Below, piece after piece: positions 1 to 6,348 of a stretch of 8,907 nucleotides of DNA. A program made the position numbers and the translations under genes. The notes below the pieces were generated by a model, which was not told the origin of the DNA, did not search any database, and saw only the letters and a program-made list of their open reading frames with translations. Source of the stretch: Bacteroidia bacterium (lineage in GTDB: Bacteria > Bacteroidota > Bacteroidia > Bacteroidales > Azobacteroidaceae); assembly GCA_025999115.1 (NCBI GenBank), contig BNWW01000071.1, forward strand, positions 1-8,907. Reading direction: 5' to 3'. Positions within the stretch are counted from its first letter, which is position 1. Each line of letters opens with the position of its first letter.

Positions 1-106
1 TCTCTCCTAACGACTATGTTTAACCGAAAAAGCACTCCTCAATCCTTCTTTTTCCAAAATCTTCGCTAAAAATTTACCTCAAAATATTTTTTATCAAACA
101 AAATAA
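1..106. other. Left-edge non-coding stretch, downstream of the RiPP operon
   Basis: This stretch lies beyond the stop codon of the truncated 126-residue gene. Read on the minus strand it holds only short open frames. One of about 22 codons ends with TAG at 7-9 and resembles no family I recognise. There is no GC-rich hairpin followed by a T tract that would end the operon, and I found no terminal inverted repeat or target-site duplication that would mark an insertion element. If the neighbouring gene was cut by a deletion or insertion, the junction should lie at or just left of about position 107. Confidence 0.4.
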
Positions 107-487
107 TTAGCTTGCGGATTTAAGGTCTTCCTTGTTCTTTTTCAATCGATCCACATCTTTTTGCAGATTAAGAATTGGAACAAGCCGGATTGGTTTTTGA
201 GGAAATTTTTCTACTTCCAACAAATCTCCTATCTGTTTTTCAAGCACTTCTTGTACAAAGTTTTGAACGGCAGAATTAGATTGTTGCTCCTTGCTCAAAA
301 GGGTTACGCCTAAATTTTCAGGTTCGTACATTTGCAAAACCAAAGAAATAGCTTCTTCTAAAGCAGCTTCTATATAATTTCCGGTTTGTGTGTTATATAA
401 CAATATCTTCTCTTTTTTGAATTCCACATATACATGCGATTTCAAAGAAAACCAATACTCTTTTGTTTCCATATTTTCATCTTTCAT
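107..487 (-). CDS. Truncated pseudo-radical-SAM protein (N-terminal, leader-binding-like domain only), GG-Bacteroidales RiPP system
   Basis: This encodes 126 residues and begins one base after the stop of the outer-membrane protein gene, so translation is probably coupled. A second ATG at codon 6 (position 472) is an alternative start. Residues 10-95 (a WFSLKSHVYVEF strand, the turn LLYNTQTGNYIE, then helices) resemble the N-terminal part of the pseudo-rSAM proteins that accompany GG-Bacteroidales maturases. That part looks like a PqqD/RRE-type peptide-binding fold. Residues 98-117 (KPIRLVPILNLQKDVDRLKK) match the linker that normally leads into a degenerate TIM barrel. The family is usually well over 300 residues, but here the frame stops right after the linker, and neither other frame continues it. 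The family assignment is from memory and the truncation is inferred. It could instead be a natural stand-alone recognition protein. No cysteines are present, so it cannot hold an iron-sulfur cluster. Confidence 0.6.
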   Translation of the reverse strand: MKDENMETKEYWFSLKSHVYVEFKKEKILLYNTQTGNYIEAALEEAISLVLQMYEPENLGVTLLSKEQQSNSAVQNFVQEVLEKQIGDLLEVEKFPQKPIRLVPILNLQKDVDRLKKNKEDLKSAS

Positions 488-488
488 T

Positions 489-3140
489 TTATTTCAATTT
501 AAACCGGACTTTCAATAATACACTCGTCGGGCGCAAATTATAACTGTAATAATAAGTGCTTACATCACTGTATGAAGCCGAAATATATTGTTTTGCGTTA
601 AACAAATTGTTCAAAACTAATTCTAAATCCAACTTCTTCTGTTTATATTTGATTCCGGCATCGGCAAACGTTGTATAACGATTGCTTGCTGCGCTGTTAT
701 ACTGATGTTCTGCGTTGATATTAATTGTTAGCGCTTTAAAAGGAAAAACATTGATTTGGACATTTTGCGATGTTCCCCTTATTGGAGAGAAACGTTCGGG
801 ACGTTCTACCGTATAACTTTTACTTTGATTCCAAGAAAATGAATAATTGAAACCTAAAAAAGAAAACGGATTACAATTCAGACTGCTGCTTGCATGATAA
901 GCTTGCGAACGGTAATTAAGAATTTCATTTTGAATCAGCAACTCGCCTCTACCCTCATTGTAGCCGCCGGAAACACGTACCGTTGCCGACCAGAAACTCA
1001 ATCCTTTACTTGCATTGAAATTCACACCATAATTATCCGATTCTGTTGGCTGGTCAATTGTGTTCTTTACACTCATTATACCTTGATAATCAAATCCATA
1101 AAGTAGATTTTTCCATGAACGATTATAGTTTACTCCCGCATTGAGAAATAGGGCTTCAAAAACATTTCTGTAAGAAACGGATACTTTGGCTCCTCCCGAA
1201 CGGGATTCGGACAAGCGGTCAACAGTATTTCTCCATAAACTGCGGTAACCGTGCATAATGAAACCGGTGTAGGCTGAGTTCATATCCCCAAACGATTTAC
1301 CGAAATTTGCACTTGAGGAAAGCGTAAATTCGGGTGTTAAATCATAAGTAGCAGAAATGGACGGATTGATAACCCATTTGTTGTGTTTTGTGAATGTATC
1401 GGGAATCCGGTCTTCAATTGTTAAAATATAATAAGTCAGCGGGAGTTCAATCCTTGATTTGAATTTTCCATTATTGTAACTATAACTTTGATTGATGCCT
1501 GCCTTATAATTATTGTATCCAAGGTTGTTTTTTATCGAATCATCCGAAACAATCAAATCTCCATTCATATCCTCTCCATGCAATTCCGTATTCATATTAC
1601 GTATATCTGTACGTCCCCAAACATCATAATTCAGATTAAAATTATTCAGTTTTAAACCATAAGAAAATCTCAAAACCGAAGCAAAATCCCGTGACAGTAC
1701 ATCTTGCGTGAGGTTGGAAAAATTACTATCTCCCAGATAGTTAGCCGGAGTTACGGTTAACGAATGTGGACGATGTCCGTAGCCCGTAGAAAAATAAATT
1801 TTATACGAATTGTTTTTGATATTTTTAATTAATTCCAAGGTATTGTCTATTGACATAGCCGGTTTGTCGAGGTGTTGCGAAATCGTTTCGTCCAAATTGC
1901 CGGCGTTGCTGCGGGTGTTCCCGAATCCGCTGTCATTATTCCAGTTTCCGGTCAAGTTAAAAGCATTGTTGAGATAATAATCCTTGGCATTGGAATTGAG
2001 ACGCAGGGCTATTTCGGCATTGTGTATTTTACTCTTGGAATTTACCCGTTCTTCTACGGCAAGTGTACTGTCGCCGGGAAGATACTGTTCATAAAGGGAA
2101 TAGCCCTCTCTTTCGATACGGTCGTCATAATAGATGGCGCTTGCGGTAAGTTCCAAATCTTCATTAAATTTAATCAGGTGGTTGGTGGTGACGGCATGGG
2201 AATTGTTGTAAAGGTAGCGTTTTTGCGCAACCGGAGGAGTACTCGGCGATTGGATATACAGCGGACTTCCGGCACCCACATATACCCGTTCGTAATCGTA
2301 ATGCGTTTTAAATTCCGAAGCGACATCATCACCGGAATTATTACTTTTGTAAGTACTCATATTCTGCATTTTCTTGGCAAAATACATCGAAACCAATTCG
2401 GCGTTCCACATAAGCGGTTTATAACCGGCTCCCGCAAGTCCGGTAAGAGCCAGCGTTCCCTTGGCGCTTTCTTTCAATTTGAGATTAATCGCGGCATCGT
2501 CGGAAGGCCTGCTGTCGCGCAATGCTTTGACGGGTTGATGATTTTCCAACACTTGAACGGTGGCGACATCTTTCGCCGCTATATTCTTAGTGGCGATGCC
2601 ATAACGTCCCTGTAATAAATCCATATCTTCCACATAGAATTTATTGATGTCTTTCCCATTGTAAGAAATGCTTCCGCTTGGTTTGACATCAATACCGGGC
2701 AATTTCTTCAGGACATCCCCGATAACACGATCGTTTTGATCGGTGTAGGCATTAACCGCATAGTTTATAGTGTCGCCCGTCTGTTTTATTTTGAGTGGGG
2801 TTACTACCACTTCTTTCAAGTCTATTGGTTTTTCTTCAATAACAAAGTCCACTCGTTGATTCTTATTATTTGCAATTGTTTGGCTGTGCTTGCCGATATT
2901 CATTCCGGTAGCGATTATTGTAATACTATCTGCTGTGCCTTTGTAATTTAACGAATAGTTGCCTTCGACATTCGTAGTGGTAAATCCGGCAATAGAAACA
3001 CTTCCCTTTGCCTGAACCATTATGTTGACGGAGAGTGGCTCGCCTTTTTTATTTTTCACGCTACCGGTAATAACCGTCTGAGCCGATGTAAAAAAGGAGA
3101 ATAGAAGAATAGCAACAATTAGAAACAGGGTTTGCTTCAT
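489..3140 (-). CDS. TonB-dependent-receptor-like outer-membrane protein (carboxypeptidase-like domain, plug, beta-barrel)
   Basis: This encodes 883 residues. Residues 1-20 form a signal peptide (hydrophobic LFLIVAILLFSFF, then TSAQ as cleavage region). Residues 21-105 are a carboxypeptidase-regulatory-like beta-sandwich (TVITGSVKNKKGEPL, later GNYSLNY), common at the N-terminus of Bacteroidetes receptors. The linker LKEVVVTP leads to a plug at about 110-235, with GDVLKKLPGIDV, YNGKDINKFYVED and a VATVQVLENHQPVKAL segment. The remainder is a barrel of alternating aromatic and polar strands. In Bacteroidetes such receptors often sit beside GLPGLI proteins. Here the gene starts 9 bases after the maturase stop and is followed after 1 base by the pseudo-rSAM fragment, so it is part of the RiPP operon. 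It probably moves or anchors the product, or a cofactor, at the outer membrane. The substrate cannot be told from the sequence. No SusD partner is present. The gene is intact. Confidence 0.88.
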   Translation of the reverse strand: MKQTLFLIVAILLFSFFTSAQTVITGSVKNKKGEPLSVNIMVQAKGSVSIAGFTTTNVEGNYSLNYKGTADSITIIATGMNIGKHSQTIANNKNQRVDFVIEEKPIDLKEVVVTPLKIKQTGDTINYAVNAYTDQNDRVIGDVLKKLPGIDVKPSGSISYNGKDINKFYVEDMDLLQGRYGIATKNIAAKDVATVQVLENHQPVKALRDSRPSDDAAINLKLKESAKGTLALTGLAGAGYKPLMWNAELVSMYFAKKMQNMSTYKSNNSGDDVASEFKTHYDYERVYVGAGSPLYIQSPSTPPVAQKRYLYNNSHAVTTNHLIKFNEDLELTASAIYYDDRIEREGYSLYEQYLPGDSTLAVEERVNSKSKIHNAEIALRLNSNAKDYYLNNAFNLTGNWNNDSGFGNTRSNAGNLDETISQHLDKPAMSIDNTLELIKNIKNNSYKIYFSTGYGHRPHSLTVTPANYLGDSNFSNLTQDVLSRDFASVLRFSYGLKLNNFNLNYDVWGRTDIRNMNTELHGEDMNGDLIVSDDSIKNNLGYNNYKAGINQSYSYNNGKFKSRIELPLTYYILTIEDRIPDTFTKHNKWVINPSISATYDLTPEFTLSSSANFGKSFGDMNSAYTGFIMHGYRSLWRNTVDRLSESRSGGAKVSVSYRNVFEALFLNAGVNYNRSWKNLLYGFDYQGIMSVKNTIDQPTESDNYGVNFNASKGLSFWSATVRVSGGYNEGRGELLIQNEILNYRSQAYHASSSLNCNPFSFLGFNYSFSWNQSKSYTVERPERFSPIRGTSQNVQINVFPFKALTININAEHQYNSAASNRYTTFADAGIKYKQKKLDLELVLNNLFNAKQYISASYSDVSTYYYSYNLRPTSVLLKVRFKLK

Positions 3141-3149
3141 TGTATGATT

Positions 3150-4400
3150 TTATATTACAAGTACCTCCTCCATTATTTTTTTATAGGCTTCCGGATTTTT
3201 CTCTAAAAACTGCATCTGCGAATTGACATAATTATGAAATCTTTCCTCATTCATATATCCGTGACATACCGGTTTTCCCTCCAAATCGTTGACATTGAAC
3301 ATACATTGGATACAGGATTTTGTATTTTTGCATTTACCGCATTGATTTTCAAACTTGGCATAATAGGCATTGTATTTTTCTGCAATCGCTTCCAAATCCA
3401 ATTTTATTTCCGTATCGGTTATTTCGCCTAAAGCAAACTGGTGTCCGATACGTTCACAGGGCAGTATTTTGCCATTGACCGTGATGAACATTTTTTTTGA
3501 AAATGGCAGACACGTTCCCGTAGGTAAAGATTTCTGAGTACTTCTATCAAACAATAAATCCGTATAATCTTTGAAGACAAAACCACTGTATTGGTGAAGA
3601 AATAAAGTAACACTTTGATAACTTCCGGAACGAATAAACATATCGCGCTCAATTTCCTCGTAATGTTCCGACTGTTGCAGACTTTCATGAGAATTACGAT
3701 AAGTGCGTTTAAATTCATCTATTTTATCTTCTTTTATGCCTACATCATTTAGTTCACCAATACTGGGTATTTTATCATATTTATCCTTAAAAAAACGATA
3801 TATTTCTTCTACTGAATTTTTATTGTGCAAAACAGCATTGAAATTTACTCTTTCTTCAAAATAGCCAGGATATTTTTCTTTTAGAACATCTACATTATTT
3901 ACAATACGGTTAAATATTGAGTTTCCTGCTTTATCTACTCTGTAACTTGTATTTTCTTTATTTCCATCCAAACTTACCAACAAGACAAAGCGATGTTCAT
4001 GCAGATAATCCATGTATTTATGTAACAGGAGCGCATTTGTAGTCATTGAAAAAAGGAAATTATGATTGGGACAATTTACTTTATTTTCGACATAATCTAC
4101 TATAGTCTGAACAAAAGGCATATTTAGCAATGGTTCTCCTCCATAAAACGATATGAATACTTTTCGTTTGATAGAAGTATGCATGTCCGAATTCCAAAAC
4201 TGTGCCAAATAATCAATTAGCCTGATCGCTTTTTCAACAGGTAACATTTTATTTTCCCGATTATCATAATCGTTATATAAATCTCCATAAGCACAATACT
4301 TGCAATTTAAATTACAAGCATCCGTTACTTCAAAAACAATTTGTGACAGATTTGCCAACGCAAAAGCAATATTATCAGAATTTAGGTATTGTTGTTTCAT
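3150..4400 (-). CDS. Radical SAM peptide maturase with SPASM-type C-terminal cysteines, GG-Bacteroidales family
   Basis: This encodes 416 residues. The radical SAM motif CNLNCKYC (Cys29, Cys33, Cys36) binds the 4Fe-4S cluster that cleaves S-adenosylmethionine. FYGGEP at 85-90 is the SAM-contacting glycine motif, and SMTTNALL (118-125) and LLVSLDG (140-146) are further barrel strands. The C-terminal third has a SPASM/twitch-like cysteine set for auxiliary clusters: Cys297 (PTGTC), Cys315 (GKILPCERIG), Cys354, Cys357, Cys363, Cys366 and Cys379. The overall sequence, especially VFEVTDACNLNCKYC and MFITVNGKILPCERIG, matches my knowledge of maturases paired with GG-Bacteroidales precursors. The likely substrate is the peptide encoded two genes upstream, and the expected reaction is a thioether or C-C crosslink, which is not determinable here. 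The gene starts 11 bases after the GLPGLI gene and ends 9 bases before the receptor gene, so it is co-transcribed. It is intact and cytoplasmic. Confidence 0.92.
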   Translation of the reverse strand: MKQQYLNSDNIAFALANLSQIVFEVTDACNLNCKYCAYGDLYNDYDNRENKMLPVEKAIRLIDYLAQFWNSDMHTSIKRKVFISFYGGEPLLNMPFVQTIVDYVENKVNCPNHNFLFSMTTNALLLHKYMDYLHEHRFVLLVSLDGNKENTSYRVDKAGNSIFNRIVNNVDVLKEKYPGYFEERVNFNAVLHNKNSVEEIYRFFKDKYDKIPSIGELNDVGIKEDKIDEFKRTYRNSHESLQQSEHYEEIERDMFIRSGSYQSVTLFLHQYSGFVFKDYTDLLFDRSTQKSLPTGTCLPFSKKMFITVNGKILPCERIGHQFALGEITDTEIKLDLEAIAEKYNAYYAKFENQCGKCKNTKSCIQCMFNVNDLEGKPVCHGYMNEERFHNYVNSQMQFLEKNPEAYKKIMEEVLVI

Positions 4401-4411
4401 TATGTTCTATT

Positions 4412-5251
4412 TTACTCTCGTTCCAACGGGTTATAAGGTAATTTTTCAGGAGTATAATTTCCTGAAAGTCTAACAACACCGGCAAGTTGATCATAATGAT
4501 CAAAAATATCTCCCCACAATTTCAAAAGTTTTGTCCGTGTAATTTTTCCATAGCTATTGTAATCATACTTTGTGATTGGAAATCCATTTTGATATTGTTT
4601 GATATCAATACATTCAAAAACATAATCATTTTGTTCATCATATATTTTCAGTATTAGCCCCGGCAAACCACCGAATTTCCATGGTCCGTTATTTATCGGG
4701 ATATCAGGACAAAACCATGCAGTATAATTTCTTCCACGAAAAGAACAAGTCGCTTTTTGACATAAATAGGAAATTATGCTTAATGTGTCTTCATATATTT
4801 CCCATGAGATATCTGGAATTTCTTCCGAATATTGATAATCTGGAATCCTCATGGGCATATATGCATATTCTGCAAGTATATTTTTTGAATAATCTTTGTA
4901 ATATTCCGACCAAAAATATTTATTGGCGAGAGTAATATTTCTATGAAATTTTGTGGCTCCTCCCGAAATCTTCTTCCCCACAAAATCAATACTCATGGAA
5001 TCTTCCTCAAACACATTACAACTATAATATTTTGATGTGTTTTTTCCAATCTATAGAATATGTAAATCATCATTTTTTTCCGTACTGACAGTATGTTTAT
5101 TCAAAGAATAGTTCACCTTAATTGTTCCGGTATCTATAACTTCCAGAATTGAAACTTCTCTTGGAATCTTGATCTGAAAACTGCGTTGCGCTTCTGTTTT
5201 TATTGAAATTAAAACAAAAACTGATATTAAAAAAATCAATATATTTTTCAT
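4412..5251 (-). pseudogene. GLPGLI-family secreted protein interrupted by an in-frame TAG
   Basis: The frame from ATG at 5251 to the stop at 4412 has 280 codons, about the usual length of GLPGLI proteins. It contains one internal TAG at 5051-5053 (codon 67). Residues 1-22 are a signal peptide (MKNILIFLISVFVL, ending EAQ). The stop falls inside a normal family stretch: DDLHIL, stop, IGKNTSKYYS continues in the same frame, so this is a single nonsense change (probably CAG or GAG to TAG), not a frameshift. Downstream are the hallmark segments KATCSFRGRNYTAWF and, at about codons 189-200, GPWKFGGLPGLI. The distal part (from GTG at 5014) could be reinitiated but would lack a signal peptide. The family is periplasmic or surface-associated with no settled function, and is often next to TonB-dependent receptors, as here. 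The effect depends on suppression, phase variation or sequencing error, none of which can be settled from one sequence. Confidence 0.85.
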
Positions 5252-5259
5252 TTTGTTTC

Positions 5260-5342
5260 AATATCTCAAAAGTTCTTTACTACAAAAATTTAAATGTCTG
5301 AAATCAAACTAAATAAGAGATTAAAGATGCTTTTGAGATATT
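5260..5342 (-). repeat. 13-bp perfect inverted repeat between precursor and GLPGLI gene
   Basis: AATATCTCAAAAG at 5260-5272 is the exact reverse complement of 5330-5342, with 57 bases between. On the minus-strand transcript the first arm lies just after the precursor stop and the second arm ends 8 bases before the GLPGLI ATG. The arms are AT-rich and not followed by a U run, so this is not a classic terminator. It may be an RNA stem that protects the precursor message and limits expression of the downstream genes, or a protein-binding dyad. The match is seen directly; the role is inferred. Confidence 0.7.
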
Positions 5343-5354
5343 TGTTAATTAACA
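5343..5354. repeat. 12-bp perfect palindrome TGTTAATTAACA after the precursor stop
   Basis: TGTTAATTAACA is self-complementary and lies 3 bases after the precursor stop, abutting the outer edge of the 13-bp inverted repeat. With no loop it cannot form a simple hairpin, so it fits a DNA-binding site better than a terminator. It could also be chance in AT-rich DNA. Confidence 0.45.
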
Positions 5355-5357
5355 GAT

Positions 5358-5621
5358 TCAATGAGTCACATCTGCGAATCCACACTGAGTGTACGAATCG
5401 TTACAACCATACATAGTACAGTTATTGCCTTGGCTGGAGTAATTTTGAGTTGCAGAATTGTAATTAGCCTTACTATTATCACTGCTTGAAGAACCTCCGC
5501 TGTTTGCATTATAACATGAACAAGTACAGCTATGATCACCCCCTCGCAAAATGTTCATTTCTCTATCCTTTAAATTAGCATCGGATAGCACATTCAATTT
5601 TAATTTACCTAACTTCTTCAT
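5358..5621 (-). CDS. RiPP precursor peptide, GG-Bacteroidales natural product family (six-cysteine core)
   Basis: This encodes 87 residues. The leader is residues 1-28 (MKKLGKLKLNVLSDANLKDR, then EMNILRGG), which matches the GG-Bacteroidales precursor pattern and ends in the Gly-Gly used for leader cleavage. The core is residues 29-87. It opens with CTCSCY (Cys32, Cys34, Cys36), then a Ser/Asn/Gly-rich stretch (NANSGGSSSSDNSKANY), then three more cysteines in a C-x4-C-x6-C arrangement (Cys68, Cys73, Cys80), ending FADVTH. The first half is typical of the family; the long second half with its own cysteines looks like an extension. I chose the ATG at 5621 because the leader begins there; the frame stays open 48 codons further, but those residues are not leader-like and the promoter lies inside them. 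The likely modifying enzyme is the radical SAM protein encoded two genes downstream. Free thiols, thioethers or disulfides cannot be distinguished from sequence. Confidence 0.9.
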   Translation of the reverse strand: MKKLGKLKLNVLSDANLKDREMNILRGGDHSCTCSCYNANSGGSSSSDNSKANYNSATQNYSSQGNNCTMYGCNDSYTQCGFADVTH

Positions 5622-5674
5622 CTTTTTAATTTTTTGCGCAAAACATAAAAAATTGAAATCAATTCTCTGTTTTG

Positions 5675-5705
5675 CAAAGTTATACATTATTTTTATTTTT
5701 GCAAC
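5675..5705 (-). promoter_or_regulatory. Bacteroidetes-type promoter of the RiPP operon
   Basis: On the minus strand, TAACTTTG (5675-5682) fits the -7 consensus TAnnTTTG, and GTTG (5702-5705) lies 19 bases upstream as the -33 box. Transcription would start near 5668, giving a leader of about 47 bases before the precursor ATG at 5621. The 8-base word TTTTGCAA occurs at both boxes (5670-5677 and 5697-5704). Confidence 0.7.
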
Positions 5706-5721
5706 CTTTCGATCTTTCGAT
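5706..5721. repeat. Tandem 8-bp repeat CTTTCGAT x2 abutting the RiPP promoter
   Basis: CTTTCGAT is repeated exactly head to tail, directly upstream of the -33 box of the RiPP promoter. The position fits a binding site for an activator or repressor of precursor expression. Confidence 0.5.
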
Positions 5722-5730
5722 ACACTAAAG

Positions 5731-5766
5731 ATTACGACACAAAAATATAAGATATTACGACGCAAA
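5731..5766. repeat. 13-bp direct repeat in the divergent promoter region
   Basis: ATTACGACACAAA (5731-5743) and ATTACGACGCAAA (5754-5766) differ at one base and are 23 bases apart start to start. They lie about 60-100 bases upstream of the RiPP transcription start and 80-115 bases before the XRE ATG, so a protein bound here could act on both genes. On the minus strand each copy contains TTTG, and the inner one also supplies a TATTTTTG -7-like box (5740-5747), so a second weak RiPP promoter is possible, though its 15-base spacer is short. Confidence 0.55.
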
Positions 5767-5791
5767 CCAAGAGCGATTTTTACATAAAATG

Positions 5792-5824
5792 ATACTATTA
5801 TTGCATAAAAAATACTATTTTTGC
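5792..5824 (+). promoter_or_regulatory. Near-identical 13-bp repeats with the likely -7 box of the first XRE gene
   Basis: ATACTATTATTGC (5792-5804) and ATACTATTTTTGC (5812-5824) differ at one base and are 20 bases apart, about two helical turns. The second copy contains TATTTTTG (5816-5823), a fit to TAnnTTTG, 23 bases before the XRE ATG. I see no good -33 box at the right distance. The pair could be an operator for autoregulation, or overlapping tandem promoters. Confidence 0.5.
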
Positions 5825-5846
5825 GCTTTATTTAAAAAGTAACTGT

Positions 5847-6191
5847 ATGCAAACTCAAATTGTTTCAAAAATACGGAAATTAAGAAGAGATAAAGGTTTC
5901 ACTCAATTGCAAATGGCTGATAAATTGAATATTGAACAATCGGCTTATGCACGCTTAGAGCAAGGCGAAACAAATACATGGGCGAAGTATTTTGAGGATT
6001 TACTCACAATATTTGAGATAACACCCGAAAGGTTTTTTGAAGGGATTGAGTCAAAAGTTGTTATTAATAATCACAATGAATGTACCTATACAGGAAGTGC
6101 TAATGTAGAGCATCAATATTCTGAAAATCAAGATATTTATGATAAACTGTTGGAACAATACGAAAAACATCTCGCAGCCAAAGACGAGTAA
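5847..6191 (+). CDS. XRE-family helix-turn-helix regulator, stop codon just before a conserved-looking tail
   Basis: This encodes 114 residues. Residues 5-65 form an XRE/Cro-type helix-turn-helix (IRKLRRDKGFTQLQMADKLN, with SAYARLEQGE as the recognition-helix region). A polar linker follows (about 66-92), then a charged C-terminal helix (YDKLLEQYEKHLAAKDE). After the TAA at 6189-6191 the same frame gives IALLKSLLEKK and a second stop at 6225-6227. Together they read as the usual coiled-coil end of such regulators, so a CAA or GAA codon has probably become TAA, removing 12 residues. The DNA-binding domain is intact, but dimerisation could be affected. The gene is divergent from the RiPP operon and convergent with the S41 peptidase gene, which makes it a candidate regulator of either, or of its own promoter. 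The target is inferred from position only. Confidence 0.85.
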   Translation: MQTQIVSKIRKLRRDKGFTQLQMADKLNIEQSAYARLEQGETNTWAKYFEDLLTIFEITPERFFEGIESKVVINNHNECTYTGSANVEHQYSENQDIYDKLLEQYEKHLAAKDE

Positions 6192-6331
6192 ATTGCCTTA
6201 TTGAAAAGTTTGTTGGAAAAGAAATAAGGTTTTAATGCATCCAAAAATGTGATGTCCTTTATCTGTATATTTGCAATTTGTTCTACTTTGTTTTGCAGTC
6301 GGTCTTTAAGTTGAGTATGTATTGTACTCAT
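6137..6331 (-). CDS. Possible small protein downstream of the S41 peptidase gene (uncertain)
   Basis: A 64-codon frame starts 5 bases after the S41 stop, a spacing typical of an operon. Its first 37 or so codons (MSTIHTQLKDRLQNKVEQIA, then NIQIKDITFLDALKPYF) read like an amphipathic helical protein start. The last part (from about codon 38) is antisense to the 3' end of the XRE frame or its lost tail, has a less protein-like composition, and overlaps the XRE gene by 55 bases. It may be a real small gene, the remnant of a longer one whose 3' part was replaced, or chance. I recognise no family. Confidence 0.3.
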   Translation of the reverse strand: MSTIHTQLKDRLQNKVEQIANIQIKDITFLDALKPYFFSNKLFNKAIYSSLAARCFSYCSNSLS

Positions 6332-6348
6332 AAATACTAATTTTTATT
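6312..6348 (+). terminator. Weak hairpin with T-rich tail after the first XRE gene
   Basis: TGAGTA (6312-6317) pairs with TACTCA (6325-6330) around a 7-base loop and is followed on the plus strand by TAAATACTAATTTTTATTT. This is a short, AT-rich candidate terminator for the XRE transcript, at the convergent junction with the S41 gene. The stem is only six pairs, so it may be fortuitous. Confidence 0.3.

Noticed and set aside
1..106. Insertion sequence or transposase end cutting the pseudo-rSAM gene
   Set aside because: The short minus-strand frame ending at 7-9 is not recognisable, and I see no terminal inverted repeats or target duplication; too little sequence to support the call.
1872..2615. 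Open frame of 247 codons on the plus strand
   Set aside because: It is wholly antisense to the outer-membrane receptor gene, has no domain-like sequence, and has no promoter or neighbour of its own; the minus-strand frame has clear family motifs.
3428..3718. Open frame of 96 codons on the minus strand
   Set aside because: It lies inside the radical SAM gene in another frame and is not protein-like.
5015..5053. Frameshift between the two GLPGLI fragments
   Set aside because: The two parts are in the same frame (237 bases from 5251 to 5014); only the TAG codon interrupts them.
5622..5765. Longer start for the precursor peptide (48 extra codons)
   Set aside because: The extra residues are not leader-like, the promoter boxes lie within this stretch, and MKKLGKLKLN at 5621 is the usual family start.
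5551..5787. Plus-strand open frame of 78 codons
   Set aside because: It is antisense to the precursor leader and its promoter; composition is Phe/Leu/Ile-rich from AT-rich DNA and has no family pattern.
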